From the IMG/VR virus record IMGVR_UViG_3300035162_002003, positions 1 to 26,171 of that record: 26,171 nucleotides of DNA; one strand, given 5' to 3'. Origin of the DNA: a virus. Shown one piece after another: positions 11,401 to 18,868 of the stretch (position 1 is its first letter; each line of letters starts with the position of its first letter). A program made the translations under genes and the position numbers. Below the pieces are notes generated by a model. The model saw only the letters and a program-made list of their open reading frames with translations, did not search any database and was not told where the DNA came from.

Positions 11401-13017
11401 TAAGTGGTCTGTAGTAGTATAACGTACTTTGGCTCCATTAGTTTCAACAACTTCATTTGCTTGTATTGCATCTGATGCGCGGTTAGTTGTTAATTTTCCT
11501 GCGCCAATATAAGCAAAGTTATGACTAATTAAACGTAAACTTACGCCCGGGCCGTCTGCGTTAATGCCTGAATTACCATATACGTTTGCAGACCCAATTG
11601 CTCTAAGTTCTGCACCAAATTCAAACTTTGTAACTTCTACAATAGTTTGTGCTTGCACACCAGAAACTGTACCAATAATCGAACCACCTTGTCCGTATTG
11701 TGGTGAAAAGTCTACTCCGTCAAGTCCTGTGTAAAGACCTGTAATTGATAGTGTTGATGTTGCAACGTCCCAACCAGATATTTGAAATTGCGATACTGTC
11801 GAACCATCTGTTGATGTGTATCTAACGTTTTCACCTGGAATAAAGTTTCCGCCTGATACTCCGTCTACAATAACATATGTTTGTCCTGATCCGCCCCAAC
11901 CTTCTGTTCCAGTTGTTGCGTGAATTGCTTTATCTGCCAGATATGTAAATGAATTTAAATATTCCATTCTTATACCGTTAGTTAAAACAATAGCAGTTTG
12001 TCCTGGACAAAAGAAAGTTGCTTCGTTGAGCAAGAAGCTAGGTTCGATTGCACTTCTACTTACATATTGCCCATCTGCTTTAACTCCTCGTCCAGCATCC
12101 CCTGCATTAAATCCGTATGGATCGTCTGGTGAATTAAGACCTAATCTTACACTAGATCCAAAGTTAAGAACAGTTACGTTCATAACATACGGACCGCGTG
12201 TAAAGTTTGCACTTGTAGATTCATCGTAGCAGAAAGCATAACCTCTATCGTTTATACTATCATATTCCATCTCACGAATTGTTAACTCTTGTACTAATGC
12301 TGCTCCTCTAAATTGGAAGCAGTTTTGTGTTCTTGTGCCAGAAGTAGGTTTAATTTGTGTAGAACGTATTCCTTGGCCTTTAACATTAACACCAGGATAT
12401 ACAGTTAATGGAAATATTTCTGTAAATGTTCCTGTGCCAATTCTAACTGTGTCGCCGTTACGTGCAATAACAAGTGCTTGCCTAATAGTCAAAAGTGCAT
12501 CTTGTATACTTTCGCCTGTATTTCCGTCATTACCGTTTTGTGTAACCCAAATTACATTACCTTCTGTTTTAGTAATGTCAACGCCGTTTGCGTAAATTCC
12601 TTCAGTACCCGCACTGTCTAAATAAAGACCTGTGTTAGAATCAATTGCTGATATTCCAGTCCTTGCGCCGTCTCCGTCTAGTCTCAAGTTATTAATATTA
12701 ACAACTTCTCCAGTAAACGTAGTCGCAGTTTCGCCAACAGTAAGTAAGTTGTTAATAACAACGTTGCCTGTGCCGCTAGCTCTAATTGCTAAGTCGCCAT
12801 TAGAAAACTGTGGTTCAAGTACTGACGCTTGAAGGACATTTGCGTTTAGTGTATCTGCAATGTTTGCGCTACCTGCAACGTCTAATTCTACAATAGGTCG
12901 AGTACTTTTTCCTACTGACATTTTACTATCAGTAGTAACTTCTCCGAACCTATTAATCTTTAATGCTTCGTCTTTTACATTCTTATTAGCAAGACTGGTA
13001 CGTTTTAGGAATTTCAT
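8479..13017 (-). CDS. large tail fibre/virion protein with beta-helix domain and modular repeats
   Basis: This 1512-residue protein begins MKFLKRTSLANKNVKDEALK. The ATG lies three bases after the stop of the upstream gene, with a GAGAG ribosome site overlapping that gene's end, so translation is probably coupled. Residues ~155-215 (VIWVTQNGNDGNTGES ... DTVRIGTGTFTEIFPLTVYP) are a pectin-lyase-like beta-helix start, and the next ~300 residues continue it. Two related blocks (EGYQGTAWSSLGGVKDIDGD near 10650, EGYNGIAWSSLGGVRDVDGN near 9980) lie about 220 residues apart. A short motif NSDLEL-x-x-x-GTG-x-V recurs several times. The last ~200 residues hold five GAVVVEGGVGIG-type units. No enzymatic residues are evident. 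Role as a receptor-binding or structural fibre is inferred from this architecture and from its neighbours. Confidence 0.9.
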   Translation of the reverse strand: MKFLKRTSLANKNVKDEALKINRFGEVTTDSKMSVGKSTRPIVELDVAGSANIADTLNANVLQASVLEPQFSNGDLAIRASGTGNVVINNLLTVGETATTFTGEVVNINNLRLDGDGARTGISAIDSNTGLYLDSAGTEGIYANGVDITKTEGNVIWVTQNGNDGNTGESIQDALLTIRQALVIARNGDTVRIGTGTFTEIFPLTVYPGVNVKGQGIRSTQIKPTSGTRTQNCFQFRGAALVQELTIREMEYDSINDRGYAFCYDESTSANFTRGPYVMNVTVLNFGSSVRLGLNSPDDPYGFNAGDAGRGVKADGQYVSRSAIEPSFLLNEATFFCPGQTAIVLTNGIRMEYLNSFTYLADKAIHATTGTEGWGGSGQTYVIVDGVSGGNFIPGENVRYTSTDGSTVSQFQISGWDVATSTLSITGLYTGLDGVDFSPQYGQGGSIIGTVSGVQAQTIVEVTKFEFGAELRAIGSANVYGNSGINADGPGVSLRLISHNFAYIGAGKLTTNRASDAIQANEVVETNGAKVRYTTTDHLGDFRVGDLFFVSQETGEVTIDGSGLNFGALAGGLEFDDGVGNKSTITATEITAESVNGKLTVIGTSIAGDTILDIDAAEDLSFFADTGGVLIRSGFDNSTNYILQPGDIRIEGASFQVDSNSIIGGDPLNPGDLSPHTVQIKAYVESNIQPAPQFTNVWDLGAPDAVWGTAYVSAVQVDDIRIENNKISVSNTNQDLEFEPAGAGRVFVGGTTYMKIPVGNTPERGSDPVTGAIRFNSQILSFEGYQGTAWSSLGGVKDIDGDTYITPEVSPGSNDDRFDIYAGGSLVGQWNFDDLIVNTTRFTNNNFTFENDVMKMTDADGDYRFEITPGGTGEFFFNTDVNINGDIILPGGTISAPNATLNVTSIQADSFVGDIVPDAPTAYDIGHTTTPYNTIFVDRMVGEDIHIVQNKIGTTNTNSDLELVTAGTGQVRIEAQSALILPVGTSAVRPVGELGQVRFNTDTNQYEGYNGIAWSSLGGVRDVDGNTYILPETSPGSNENTLYFVAGGIEVARLNNQGFLGGILIDNNLRLEGNAIKTTTSNSDLDIMVNGTGEINLEANTNVTGVLNASDWVTTPRAFVTGELVNRIAYIDFQNEIQTSDNLQFDDTELTVNVPTIINSNTTIDGVLNVTANLNIPEVFTDFLTVAEDSYFLKNVYFDQMGIFGTRITTLDTNAPLQLDAAGSGRVVSMTNMTVEGELFIQGDIYGSQSTQNVFNTTATTVNAFGQATAISFGNAAGTTTFNANTPSLNATSGAIVIGGGVGIGENLHIAGDLNVEGGDIKTLAQSFNLLNENIQFLTAFQSATSIDFGAPTGQTDFKSTDGSTSSLTGGVIFRGGIGVAENIFADGIINATSTTNSTNTSTGAVVVEGGVGIGADLYVGGIARVEDTTTSTTSTTGAVVVDGGVGIKENLNIAGITKIETTTESESTTTGALVVAGGIATGRDIYVGQDVEGSGIDLSYINNFTIDGGTY
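8550..9150 (-). repeat. five tandem TGAVVVEGGVGIG-type protein repeats
   Basis: The C-terminal end of the 1512-residue fibre protein repeats a ~33-residue unit of the form T-GA-VV-x-GG-V-GIG-x-(D/N)-L-x-(V/I)-x-G. Copies are near 9148-9055, 8925-8855, 8818-8748, 8718-8649 and 8613-8555; the last four are closely spaced at about 100 bases, and the gap to the first is longer. Linkers are Thr/Ser-rich (for example TSTTSTTGAVV). The DNA shows the same pattern as recurring gccgcc and acaacaact blocks. Confidence 0.8.
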
Positions 13018-13020
13018 AGG

Positions 13021-13353
13021 TTATACTCTCACAAAGCTTGATGTTACTGTTATTACATTAGCGTCACTAGCAGTTATTACAATTCCGTCATTTGTTTCCA
13101 TAACAAACTTTTCAGTGTCTAAGCTAAAGCTTTCACCTGCAGGTATTGCTAAGTTATTCATTATCTGATTACCTTCGCCAGCTGCGTCACCTGCTGCTAC
13201 AACATAAATGTTGACAGTTGCATCTGTACTTGCTGATGTATTACACAGTATTGCAATAGTAACAGCTATGTCGTTACCTCCGCCGACAGCTTGGTCGTTT
13301 AACAACACTTGTGTTGGGTTAGTATCAGGTATTCTTACATTTTTAATAGCCAT
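13021..13353 (-). CDS. small beta-rich virion protein in fibre cluster (110 residues)
   Basis: The open frame extends up to 13515, but the start at 13353 (MAIKNVRIPD) is chosen because AAGGA lies 8 bases before it and the upstream gene ends 10 bases away; the longer start would overlap that gene by about 150 bases. The product reads as one beta-sandwich-like domain: VTIAILCNTSASTDATVNIY, then IPAGESFSLDTEKFVMETND, ending VTSSFVRV. Similar small proteins occur in fibre and tail clusters of marine T4-like phages as I recall, with no established function. It may be a fibre cap, connector or trimmer, but this is inference from position. Confidence 0.8.
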   Translation of the reverse strand: MAIKNVRIPDTNPTQVLLNDQAVGGGNDIAVTIAILCNTSASTDATVNIYVVAAGDAAGEGNQIMNNLAIPAGESFSLDTEKFVMETNDGIVITASDANVITVTSSFVRV

Positions 13354-13363
13354 TTTTAAATCC

Positions 13364-14446
13364 TTAAAATAACAATCCATAAATGATTGCTTTTCGTCTG
13401 CTTGCCAATTCATCTCGGCCTTCATCCGTTGCGGCATACAATCCTGTGCCGCCACCGGCAACAGGGCCGCCGTATAATTTTGTTCCAGTGTTAGGTGCTG
13501 GCAATGCAGGTTCACTTACATTAGAAGTCATTAACAAATCATCTAATATCTTTATACTGCCTGTTCCATTAACACTTATTGTTAAGTCTGCATTTGACCC
13601 CATACTTTCAAGTAGCGTGCCACTGTCAATTGCTTTAATTCTTAATCCTTGTGCATCTGCACTATTATAGAATTCAAACCCATCGTCTAGTGTTGCTCTA
13701 AATACAGGTAAGTTGTCAATGTCCATTCTAACTTCACTGTTTTGATTCCAGTTAACACCTTCTTGTTTAACTGAAACATTAGTAGTTAGAACAGGTGCAC
13801 CTGTTAAACCATCAACAAGTGTACTAGAAATTGTAGGAACACCTACAAGTGATAAGTAATCAGTAATTTTCCAGTCAACATATCCTTTGTTAGCAAGTAT
13901 TTTATCGTCGTCGTTTATAAAGTATCCTGATGCTCTAGAGTCTAAAGTTTCAGTATAACTAGCACTGTCAACAGTTATACTACCAGTAGCAGCAAGTCCT
14001 TGAAAGTTAAATTTTTGTCCAGTCGGAATAACAATTCCGCCAATCTTAACAGGCACAGTTCTTTCAATTCGTGTTCCACCGCCGCTAAACGATTCTTGAA
14101 ACACATTGACTACACCGTCTGTAACTACACCAGAATTTGGATCTGACCAGCTAACGTCTTCATCATGAACAATGTAAGTGTCTGGAATGCCATTACCTCT
14201 ATTAATGTGCAAACCAGACTTTCTAAAACTAATTCCGCCTTGTAAACCAGGGTCACCTTCGTTTAGAGTTATTATAGGGTCTCTAATCGTTGTGATAGTA
14301 GATTCAATTGTACTAGTGTTACCTGTTACAGTTAAATTACCGTCGACTATCACATTACCTTGTGCGCCAGGCGCAAGTATTATTTGGCCGCCTGCCCTTG
14401 ATTTAATTTTATAGTCGCCGTCTGGTACACTAACTAGTCTTAACAT
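13364..14446 (-). CDS. tail fibre-like virion structural protein (360 residues)
   Basis: The protein starts MLRLVSVPDGDYKIKSRAGG with AAGGAA about 7 bases upstream. Residues ~30-62 (VIVDGNLTVTGNTSTIESTI, then RDPIITLNEGD) are a motif very common in phage fibre and baseplate-wedge-associated proteins. The middle is beta-rich. Residues ~285-300 (SNADLTISVNGTGSIKI) match the NSDL-GTG module found several times in the 1512-residue neighbour. The end, DELASRRKAIIYGLLF, looks like a short conserved anchoring or folding tail. It lies between the small MGRPLNKRYFG protein and the 110-residue gene in one tight unit. Virion location inferred. Confidence 0.85.
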   Translation of the reverse strand: MLRLVSVPDGDYKIKSRAGGQIILAPGAQGNVIVDGNLTVTGNTSTIESTITTIRDPIITLNEGDPGLQGGISFRKSGLHINRGNGIPDTYIVHDEDVSWSDPNSGVVTDGVVNVFQESFSGGGTRIERTVPVKIGGIVIPTGQKFNFQGLAATGSITVDSASYTETLDSRASGYFINDDDKILANKGYVDWKITDYLSLVGVPTISSTLVDGLTGAPVLTTNVSVKQEGVNWNQNSEVRMDIDNLPVFRATLDDGFEFYNSADAQGLRIKAIDSGTLLESMGSNADLTISVNGTGSIKILDDLLMTSNVSEPALPAPNTGTKLYGGPVAGGGTGLYAATDEGRDELASRRKAIIYGLLF

Positions 14447-14477
14447 TACAATTCCTTATTCAGTTTAACTTCTTAAC

Positions 14478-14903
14478 TTAGTCTGCGTCAACTTCAAAGT
14501 CGTCTGCGCCAGCTTGTGCTGCGTTTGTACCAGCTTCTTCCATCTCAACTGCTGCATCATCTGTAGCATCACTAAAGTTCCAAGCAATTTTTGCGCCTGT
14601 GTCTAGTGTAACTGTGCGTCCAGAAATTTTAGTAATTTGCTTTAGAGCGCCAGCATCGTCTTTAACTGTGATAGTCATTTCACCTGCATCTACTGCTGCT
14701 GGTGTTGAGCCGTCAGCTGCTGATTTGTCTACTAGGAAACAATCTTTTTCAACTGTACCGTCTGAGCAACGGAACTTTTTAGAACCTATTTGCTTTACAA
14801 TCCAACCGTTTACTGAACCAGTTCCATTATGAAACTGTACTTTAATTTCGCTGCCACCAGCTGTTGGTGTTCCGAAATATCTCTTATTTAATGGTCTTCC
14901 CAT
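14478..14903 (-). CDS. small virion structural protein, MGRPLNKRYFG family
   Basis: This 141-residue product starts MGRPLNKRYFGTPTAGG with AAGGAG 8 bases upstream. The first 60 residues look like a compact beta domain (VNGWIVKQIGSKKFRCSDGT). The end is acidic and alanine-rich (EEAGTNAAQAGADDFEVDAD). Proteins with this opening motif occur in marine T4-like phages near structural genes as far as I recall; no function is known to me. It is the first gene after the capsid terminator and has its own late-promoter box, so it heads the fibre transcription unit. Confidence 0.8.
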   Translation of the reverse strand: MGRPLNKRYFGTPTAGGSEIKVQFHNGTGSVNGWIVKQIGSKKFRCSDGTVEKDCFLVDKSAADGSTPAAVDAGEMTITVKDDAGALKQITKISGRTVTLDTGAKIAWNFSDATDDAAVEMEEAGTNAAQAGADDFEVDAD

Positions 14904-14987
14904 TTTGTTTTCTCCTTGACGTTCTAGGTCTACGCAGTGGGTTTACTGCATAATTACCTGTTATAGATCTATTTGCTATAACAAAAG

Positions 14988-14995
14988 TATTTATC
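14988..14995 (-). promoter_or_regulatory. late-promoter-like box GATAAATA
   Basis: GATAAATA on the minus strand lies between the capsid-gene terminator and the start at 14903, about 85 bases upstream of the ATG. Its place right after a terminator makes it the likely start of the fibre-cluster transcript. Confidence 0.6.
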
Positions 14996-15024
14996 CATTT
15001 AATGGATTAGCGATACACTGGTCA

Positions 15025-15052
15025 TTAAAAAAGGGCACCCTGAGGCGCCCTT
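15025..15052 (-). terminator. intrinsic terminator after the major capsid gene
   Basis: On the minus strand AAGGGCGCC and GGTGCCCTT form a 9-bp stem (one G-U pair) with the 4-base loop TCAG, followed directly by a T-run. It starts 24 bases after the capsid stop at 15076. It is the only strong GC-rich terminator seen in the window and probably closes the head operon. Confidence 0.9.
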
Positions 15053-15075
15053 CTTCAGTTTTAATTAACTAAAAC

Positions 15076-16257
15076 TTAGCTAAAGCTTACGTTCGAGATA
15101 GCAACTTTCTCTACGTAGTCAGCTGCATTGCCCAAGGACGATGCAGTGTTGTTTAGTTCAACATAACCATAACGTGTCATGAAGCTAACTACTGGCTCGA
15201 AAGTTTCTGGATCAAGAACAACACCACTTGACATCAATGGGATGTATGGGCAGTAGAACGCTGCTGCGTCTGCTTCACTTGAACCTTTGTATCCAACAAG
15301 AATATCACTATCATCAGCTGCATATGTATCAACGTAAATTTTCATTGCGTTGTTTAATGTTCCAACGAACTTAGTGTTTGTTGGTGCTTCAAATGTGCCC
15401 TCAGTTGTACGTGCAAATGCACTTGTAGTTGCAGACTGTAGGATAGTCAATGCTTGTGGTGATACCACTGCAAAGTTACCTGCGCCTCTACGTGTACGCT
15501 GAGCGATCTTGTTTGCTTGACGGTTGATTAGTACTGCTAGTGCAGCATGCTCGTCACCGACAAATGTAGCTGTACCGGATACTGCAGACTGATTGAATGT
15601 TTCAGATGCTGTTCCAGCTAGGCCACGTAGGCTGTTTAGGATTTCTTGGTCAATCTCAGTTGTAATTTCCTGAGCCAATGCTGCCATAATTTCAGCTTCA
15701 ACGTCAATGCCTTGTTGGGCTTGTGCGTCTTGTGCTGATTCAAATGTCCAGCGAGCTGATAGCTTGCGTGACTTTGCTTCGACAGTTTGCTTTAGGATCT
15801 GGATTGACATACGCTTACCTGCTGCACCTTCTAGTGTTGCAGTTGAGTCACCCTTACCATTTGGATCTGCTGCATCGTTACCGGAGTAACCCTGAGCAAT
15901 TTTAAATGGGCTTAGTGCTTCTTCACCAGCAGTTACACCGCCGCCTGAAGTTGCTGCGTCCGCATAGCGAACTCTTAGTGTGTGGATTTGTCCCACAGGG
16001 CCTGTCATAGGCTGAACACCAACTAGCTCATTTGCAATAGTTGTTGGCATTACACGTCTAATGACTGGTAAAATAACACGGTTAAGTGTTGCTACGTTGC
16101 CGGCAGATGTTGCACCAGCTGTCGCACTTTCTGAAAGATACTTGCGAGTATTTTCAAGTGTTACAGCCATAACTGACTTACGATTGCCTTCTAGGCCCTC
16201 GAGTAGTGCGCTTTTAGTATCTGTCCAGCGGCTTTCTAGTAATTCTGACATTTTCAT
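15076..16257 (-). CDS. 23: major capsid protein (T4 gp23-like)
   Basis: The hexamer-forming capsid subunit. The stretch VGVQPMTGPVGQIHTLRVRY (residues ~78-97) matches the T4 gp23 region CGVQPMNSPTGQ. A prohead-protease site is visible at LSE43/SATAG, which would leave a mature protein of ~350 residues. At 393 residues it is clearly shorter than T4 gp23 (521), so insertions of the T4 protein are probably missing. Two starts compete: ATG 16257 (MKMSELL) has its GGAG only 3 bases away, while ATG 16251 (MSELLESRW) has a better 9-base spacing and may be the real one. It follows gp22 by 7 bases and ends the head operon at a terminator. Confidence 0.95.
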   Translation of the reverse strand: MKMSELLESRWTDTKSALLEGLEGNRKSVMAVTLENTRKYLSESATAGATSAGNVATLNRVILPVIRRVMPTTIANELVGVQPMTGPVGQIHTLRVRYADAATSGGGVTAGEEALSPFKIAQGYSGNDAADPNGKGDSTATLEGAAGKRMSIQILKQTVEAKSRKLSARWTFESAQDAQAQQGIDVEAEIMAALAQEITTEIDQEILNSLRGLAGTASETFNQSAVSGTATFVGDEHAALAVLINRQANKIAQRTRRGAGNFAVVSPQALTILQSATTSAFARTTEGTFEAPTNTKFVGTLNNAMKIYVDTYAADDSDILVGYKGSSEADAAAFYCPYIPLMSSGVVLDPETFEPVVSFMTRYGYVELNNTASSLGNAADYVEKVAISNVSFS

Positions 16258-16264
16258 GTTCTCC

Positions 16265-17365
16265 TTAATTTATTCCAGCTAAACGACGAATGTCTAATAC
16301 GTTTGTAGTTGATTCATCGTTTGCACTACTAACACTAGTAGTTGATTTATTGCCTGTGATTTCTGTGCCTTCTGTAAGTTGTGCCTTCTTCTTCGCTGGA
16401 GTGTTACCATCAATTACTGCTGGTAGGTACTTGTCAAACTGTGCTGTTAAGCGTGAAGTTTGAACTGATTCCAGTAAGTCTGTCATTATTTCTCTTTGCT
16501 CACCGTTAAGTGGGCGAAGAAGTTCGTGAAGCTTGTTTGTGCGCATCATGCTGCTAGTAACCTGTGCAATTTCTTGCTGCTTACTTTCAACTAAAGCAGA
16601 TTGCTTTGTAGCAACTACTTTCGCTTCTGCAAGTTCTAAGTCTTTCTTACTTAATACTTTTAGAAGTTTAGCTGTCTCTGATTTCTCATTAAGATAGCTA
16701 TTATTATATTCTGACGCGAACGCTTCAAAGATCTTACGACCGAAGTCGCTAGTGCGAGCTGCGTCGATATCCTCTTTCAGTACTGAAATCTCTTTAGTAA
16801 GTGACTTCTTAACTGTTTCGGCAACAAGAGCTGAACTTTTCTTAACAAAAGTAGATTTTACTTTTGCGAATTGAGTCTTTGCTTCTCGTATCAATGCAAC
16901 TTTTGTTTCTGCAAGATCTTTTTTATCTGTGTGGAATTCTGCAATTTCTTTAGCAAGAGCTTCTACAATAAAATCTTCTAGGTGGCTGTATTTCTCAGCC
17001 ATTACTTTCTGATCTTCATGTAGCTCTGAAATTTCATTCTTAAGTGATGCTCCAACAAAATTCTGTAGTAGTCCTGCGTTTTCACGCATTGCAACTGCAT
17101 ATTTTGCTTTTGCTTCAGCTAACTGTTTGCGATCTTCTGCAAACTCTGAAATTTCAGCTTGAAGACGGTCTTCAACTAACTTATCGATAGCTTCTACCAT
17201 AACGCCTTTGTCATGCTCATACTTACCTGCAAACTCTTCACGCAGTTCTGCAACTGCTGTAGCTTTTGCTTCGGTAACTTTTACATTCCATGCTTCTTCA
17301 ATTTCCGCTCTAATGTCCTCGGAAACAACGTTGTTCTCAAATAGTTTATTTAATGCGTCCAACAT
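16265..17365 (-). CDS. 22: prohead scaffold protein (T4 gp22-like)
   Basis: The main core protein that shapes the prohead and is degraded by gp21 before DNA packaging. The 366 residues are almost entirely charged alpha-helix with heptad-like Lys/Glu/Ala/Leu pattern (residues ~1-280), as expected for a coiled-coil scaffold. The conserved end includes ELLRPLNGEQREIMTDLLES (~285-304), then FDKYLPAV and a final VLDIRRLAGIN that may bind the capsid shell. LTE and similar sites could be cut by gp21. A GAGGAG ribosome site lies 7-8 bases before the ATG. It lies directly between the protease and capsid genes, the T4 order. Confidence 0.93.
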   Translation of the reverse strand: MLDALNKLFENNVVSEDIRAEIEEAWNVKVTEAKATAVAELREEFAGKYEHDKGVMVEAIDKLVEDRLQAEISEFAEDRKQLAEAKAKYAVAMRENAGLLQNFVGASLKNEISELHEDQKVMAEKYSHLEDFIVEALAKEIAEFHTDKKDLAETKVALIREAKTQFAKVKSTFVKKSSALVAETVKKSLTKEISVLKEDIDAARTSDFGRKIFEAFASEYNNSYLNEKSETAKLLKVLSKKDLELAEAKVVATKQSALVESKQQEIAQVTSSMMRTNKLHELLRPLNGEQREIMTDLLESVQTSRLTAQFDKYLPAVIDGNTPAKKKAQLTEGTEITGNKSTTSVSSANDESTTNVLDIRRLAGIN

Positions 17366-17379
17366 TTTTTTCTCCTCGT

Positions 17380-18003
17380 TTATCGGAGCCCGTTGATTAT
17401 ATTAACCAACTGATTCTTTAGATATTTCTGTGCCTGTGAGTTTTCCCTAAGTTCTTGAGCAGCACCAAATGCTTGGTAACCGCCCTTTGTATTCATAAGA
17501 TGCTCATATATCGGTGTAGGATATGCGCCAGGGGCGCTTGGTTGAGCAACAACGTCTACTGTTATAATTTCGAAGTCGGTAACTTCGCCGGACCCGTCTT
17601 CACTAACGGAGCCGCTGCCTCTTGAACTAACACCTAATTTAACGCCGGCCTCTAGCATTGTTTTAACTAGAGCACCCATTGGCGTCGGTATTAGTTTTAA
17701 TTTACCATAACCGTTTGGGCCATCCATCCACATTTGTGTGATCATATGGCTTACACGATCTAAGTTTACGTTAAGACCTTGCGGATGATCTACTTCCCCA
17801 AGAACCGAATATCCTCCCTCAATCTGTTCATTGAGCGTTTTGACAGCCCTGCCAATTTCATTCACGGGATACACACGCTGATTAGCATTTCTTACACCGC
17901 CTTGGATGAAGATGCCGCTCATGTGAAGGTCCTTTCCTTCATTAACAGACTCAACGACCATATTTGCTTGGTCGAATGTCAAGTTCTCTTGGAGTACATT
18001 CAT
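17380..18003 (-). CDS. 21: prohead core maturation protease (T4 gp21-like)
   Basis: A serine protease that assembles in the prohead core and cleaves scaffold and capsid proteins after (L/I)xE. The 207 residues hold the family signatures: GEVDHP with the probable catalytic His73, and LGVSSRGSGS with the probable nucleophile Ser126 or Ser127. A conserved DFEIITVDVVAQPSAPGAYP follows (~143-162). The ATG at 18003 has GAGG about 9 bases upstream and lies 15 bases after the acidic core gene. Length is similar to T4 gp21 (212). Active-site assignment rests on family knowledge, not alignment. Confidence 0.95.
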   Translation of the reverse strand: MNVLQENLTFDQANMVVESVNEGKDLHMSGIFIQGGVRNANQRVYPVNEIGRAVKTLNEQIEGGYSVLGEVDHPQGLNVNLDRVSHMITQMWMDGPNGYGKLKLIPTPMGALVKTMLEAGVKLGVSSRGSGSVSEDGSGEVTDFEIITVDVVAQPSAPGAYPTPIYEHLMNTKGGYQAFGAAQELRENSQAQKYLKNQLVNIINGLR

Positions 18004-18018
18004 CAGTAAAGTCCTCGC

Positions 18019-18801
18019 TTATGCTTTAGCAGATTTATATGCTGGCGCTTTTTTGTTTCCACCTTTAGTATTGACGTTACCTGCGTCATCTACTTTTGGC
18101 TTATCTGCACTACCACCTTTTTCGTCTGCTGATCCTTTTGCGATGTTTGCAGCAGTGCCGCCCATATCGTTTTTACCAGCTACTGGTGATGTTGCTTTAT
18201 TATCTTCGCCTTTTGGGTCTGCAACTTTGTTAGTATACTCGTCTAGTTGCTTGCCGTCTGCATCAGCTGACTCAAAGTTAAAAGCTTCTTCTTCAGCTTC
18301 TTCTTCTTCGCCTTCTTCGCCGCCCATGTCCATGTCCATGTCACCTTCGTCGCCGTCAGTTCCACCCATCATAGCTTCGAACTCTGCTTTAAGTTCGTCA
18401 AGAGCATCTTCCAGGTCTTCGATACGGTCTTCTACTTCGTCGTCGCCAGCTTCTTCGCCGTCGTCGCCCATGTCCATATCGTCGCCGTCGTCATCGCCGT
18501 CACCCATTTCGATGTCGCCGATCATATCGTCTGCAGGATCGCCACCCATTGGGTCTGCTTCTACTGCAAATTCGTCTAATTCTTCGTCAGTTGACTCTTC
18601 GATTTCATCTTCTTCATCTTCTTCTGATGCTTCTTCGATTTCTTCTTCGTCATCTTCGTCTTCTAGGTCTGCTTCTAGCAAACCTTCATAAATATCTCTT
18701 GATTTCTCTACAACAATCTCGTGAAATAGCTCTTCAGCTGCGTCACGGTCTTCGTTGATCAGTAATTCAAGCATTTTCTCAAATTTTGTACGATCAGTCA
18801 T
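18019..18801 (-). CDS. acidic prohead core protein (gp67/gp68-like)
   Basis: The first ~45 residues (FEKMLELLINEDRDAAEELF, then EIVVEKSRDIYEGLLEADL) form a helix resembling the gp68-like prohead core proteins of marine T4-like phages. Residues ~45-185 are extremely acidic low complexity (runs of D/E with M and G, such as GDDDGDDMDMGDDGEEAGDD), recalling the acidic T4 gp67. The last ~75 residues change to Lys/Gly/Ala/Asp-rich and basic (KKAPAYKSAKA). It may combine both T4 core functions in one chain; this is inference from composition and position just before gene 21. AGGAGA lies 6 bases before the ATG. The opposite strand is open over most of it only because of the D/E codon bias. Confidence 0.8.
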   Translation of the reverse strand: MTDRTKFEKMLELLINEDRDAAEELFHEIVVEKSRDIYEGLLEADLEDEDDEEEIEEASEEDEEDEIEESTDEELDEFAVEADPMGGDPADDMIGDIEMGDGDDDGDDMDMGDDGEEAGDDEVEDRIEDLEDALDELKAEFEAMMGGTDGDEGDMDMDMGGEEGEEEEAEEEAFNFESADADGKQLDEYTNKVADPKGEDNKATSPVAGKNDMGGTAANIAKGSADEKGGSADKPKVDDAGNVNTKGGNKKAPAYKSAKA

Positions 18802-18843
18802 TTGTATCTCCTATTCTCGTATTATTACAAGGCTGTCAATATA

Positions 18844-18851
18844 TATTTACT
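18844..18851 (-). promoter_or_regulatory. weak late-promoter-like box AGTAAATA
   Basis: One mismatch from NATAAATA, 43 bases upstream of the acidic core protein start and in the 67-base gap, the widest inside the head operon. It could give an extra late start for genes 68-like, 21, 22 and 23. Confidence 0.35.
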
Positions 18852-18868
18852 ATAAAGCTTAATAAGTA

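Noticed and set aside
13354-13515. Upstream extension of the 110-residue protein to ATG 13515
   Set aside because: It would overlap the 360-residue gene by about 150 bases, the added residues look like out-of-frame coding, and a well-spaced AAGGA precedes ATG 13353.
18053-18691. 212-codon plus-strand open frame opposite the acidic core protein
   Set aside because: Its Ser/Pro-only composition is the antisense image of Asp/Glu/Gly codons, it has no good ribosome site, and the minus-strand gene fits the operon.
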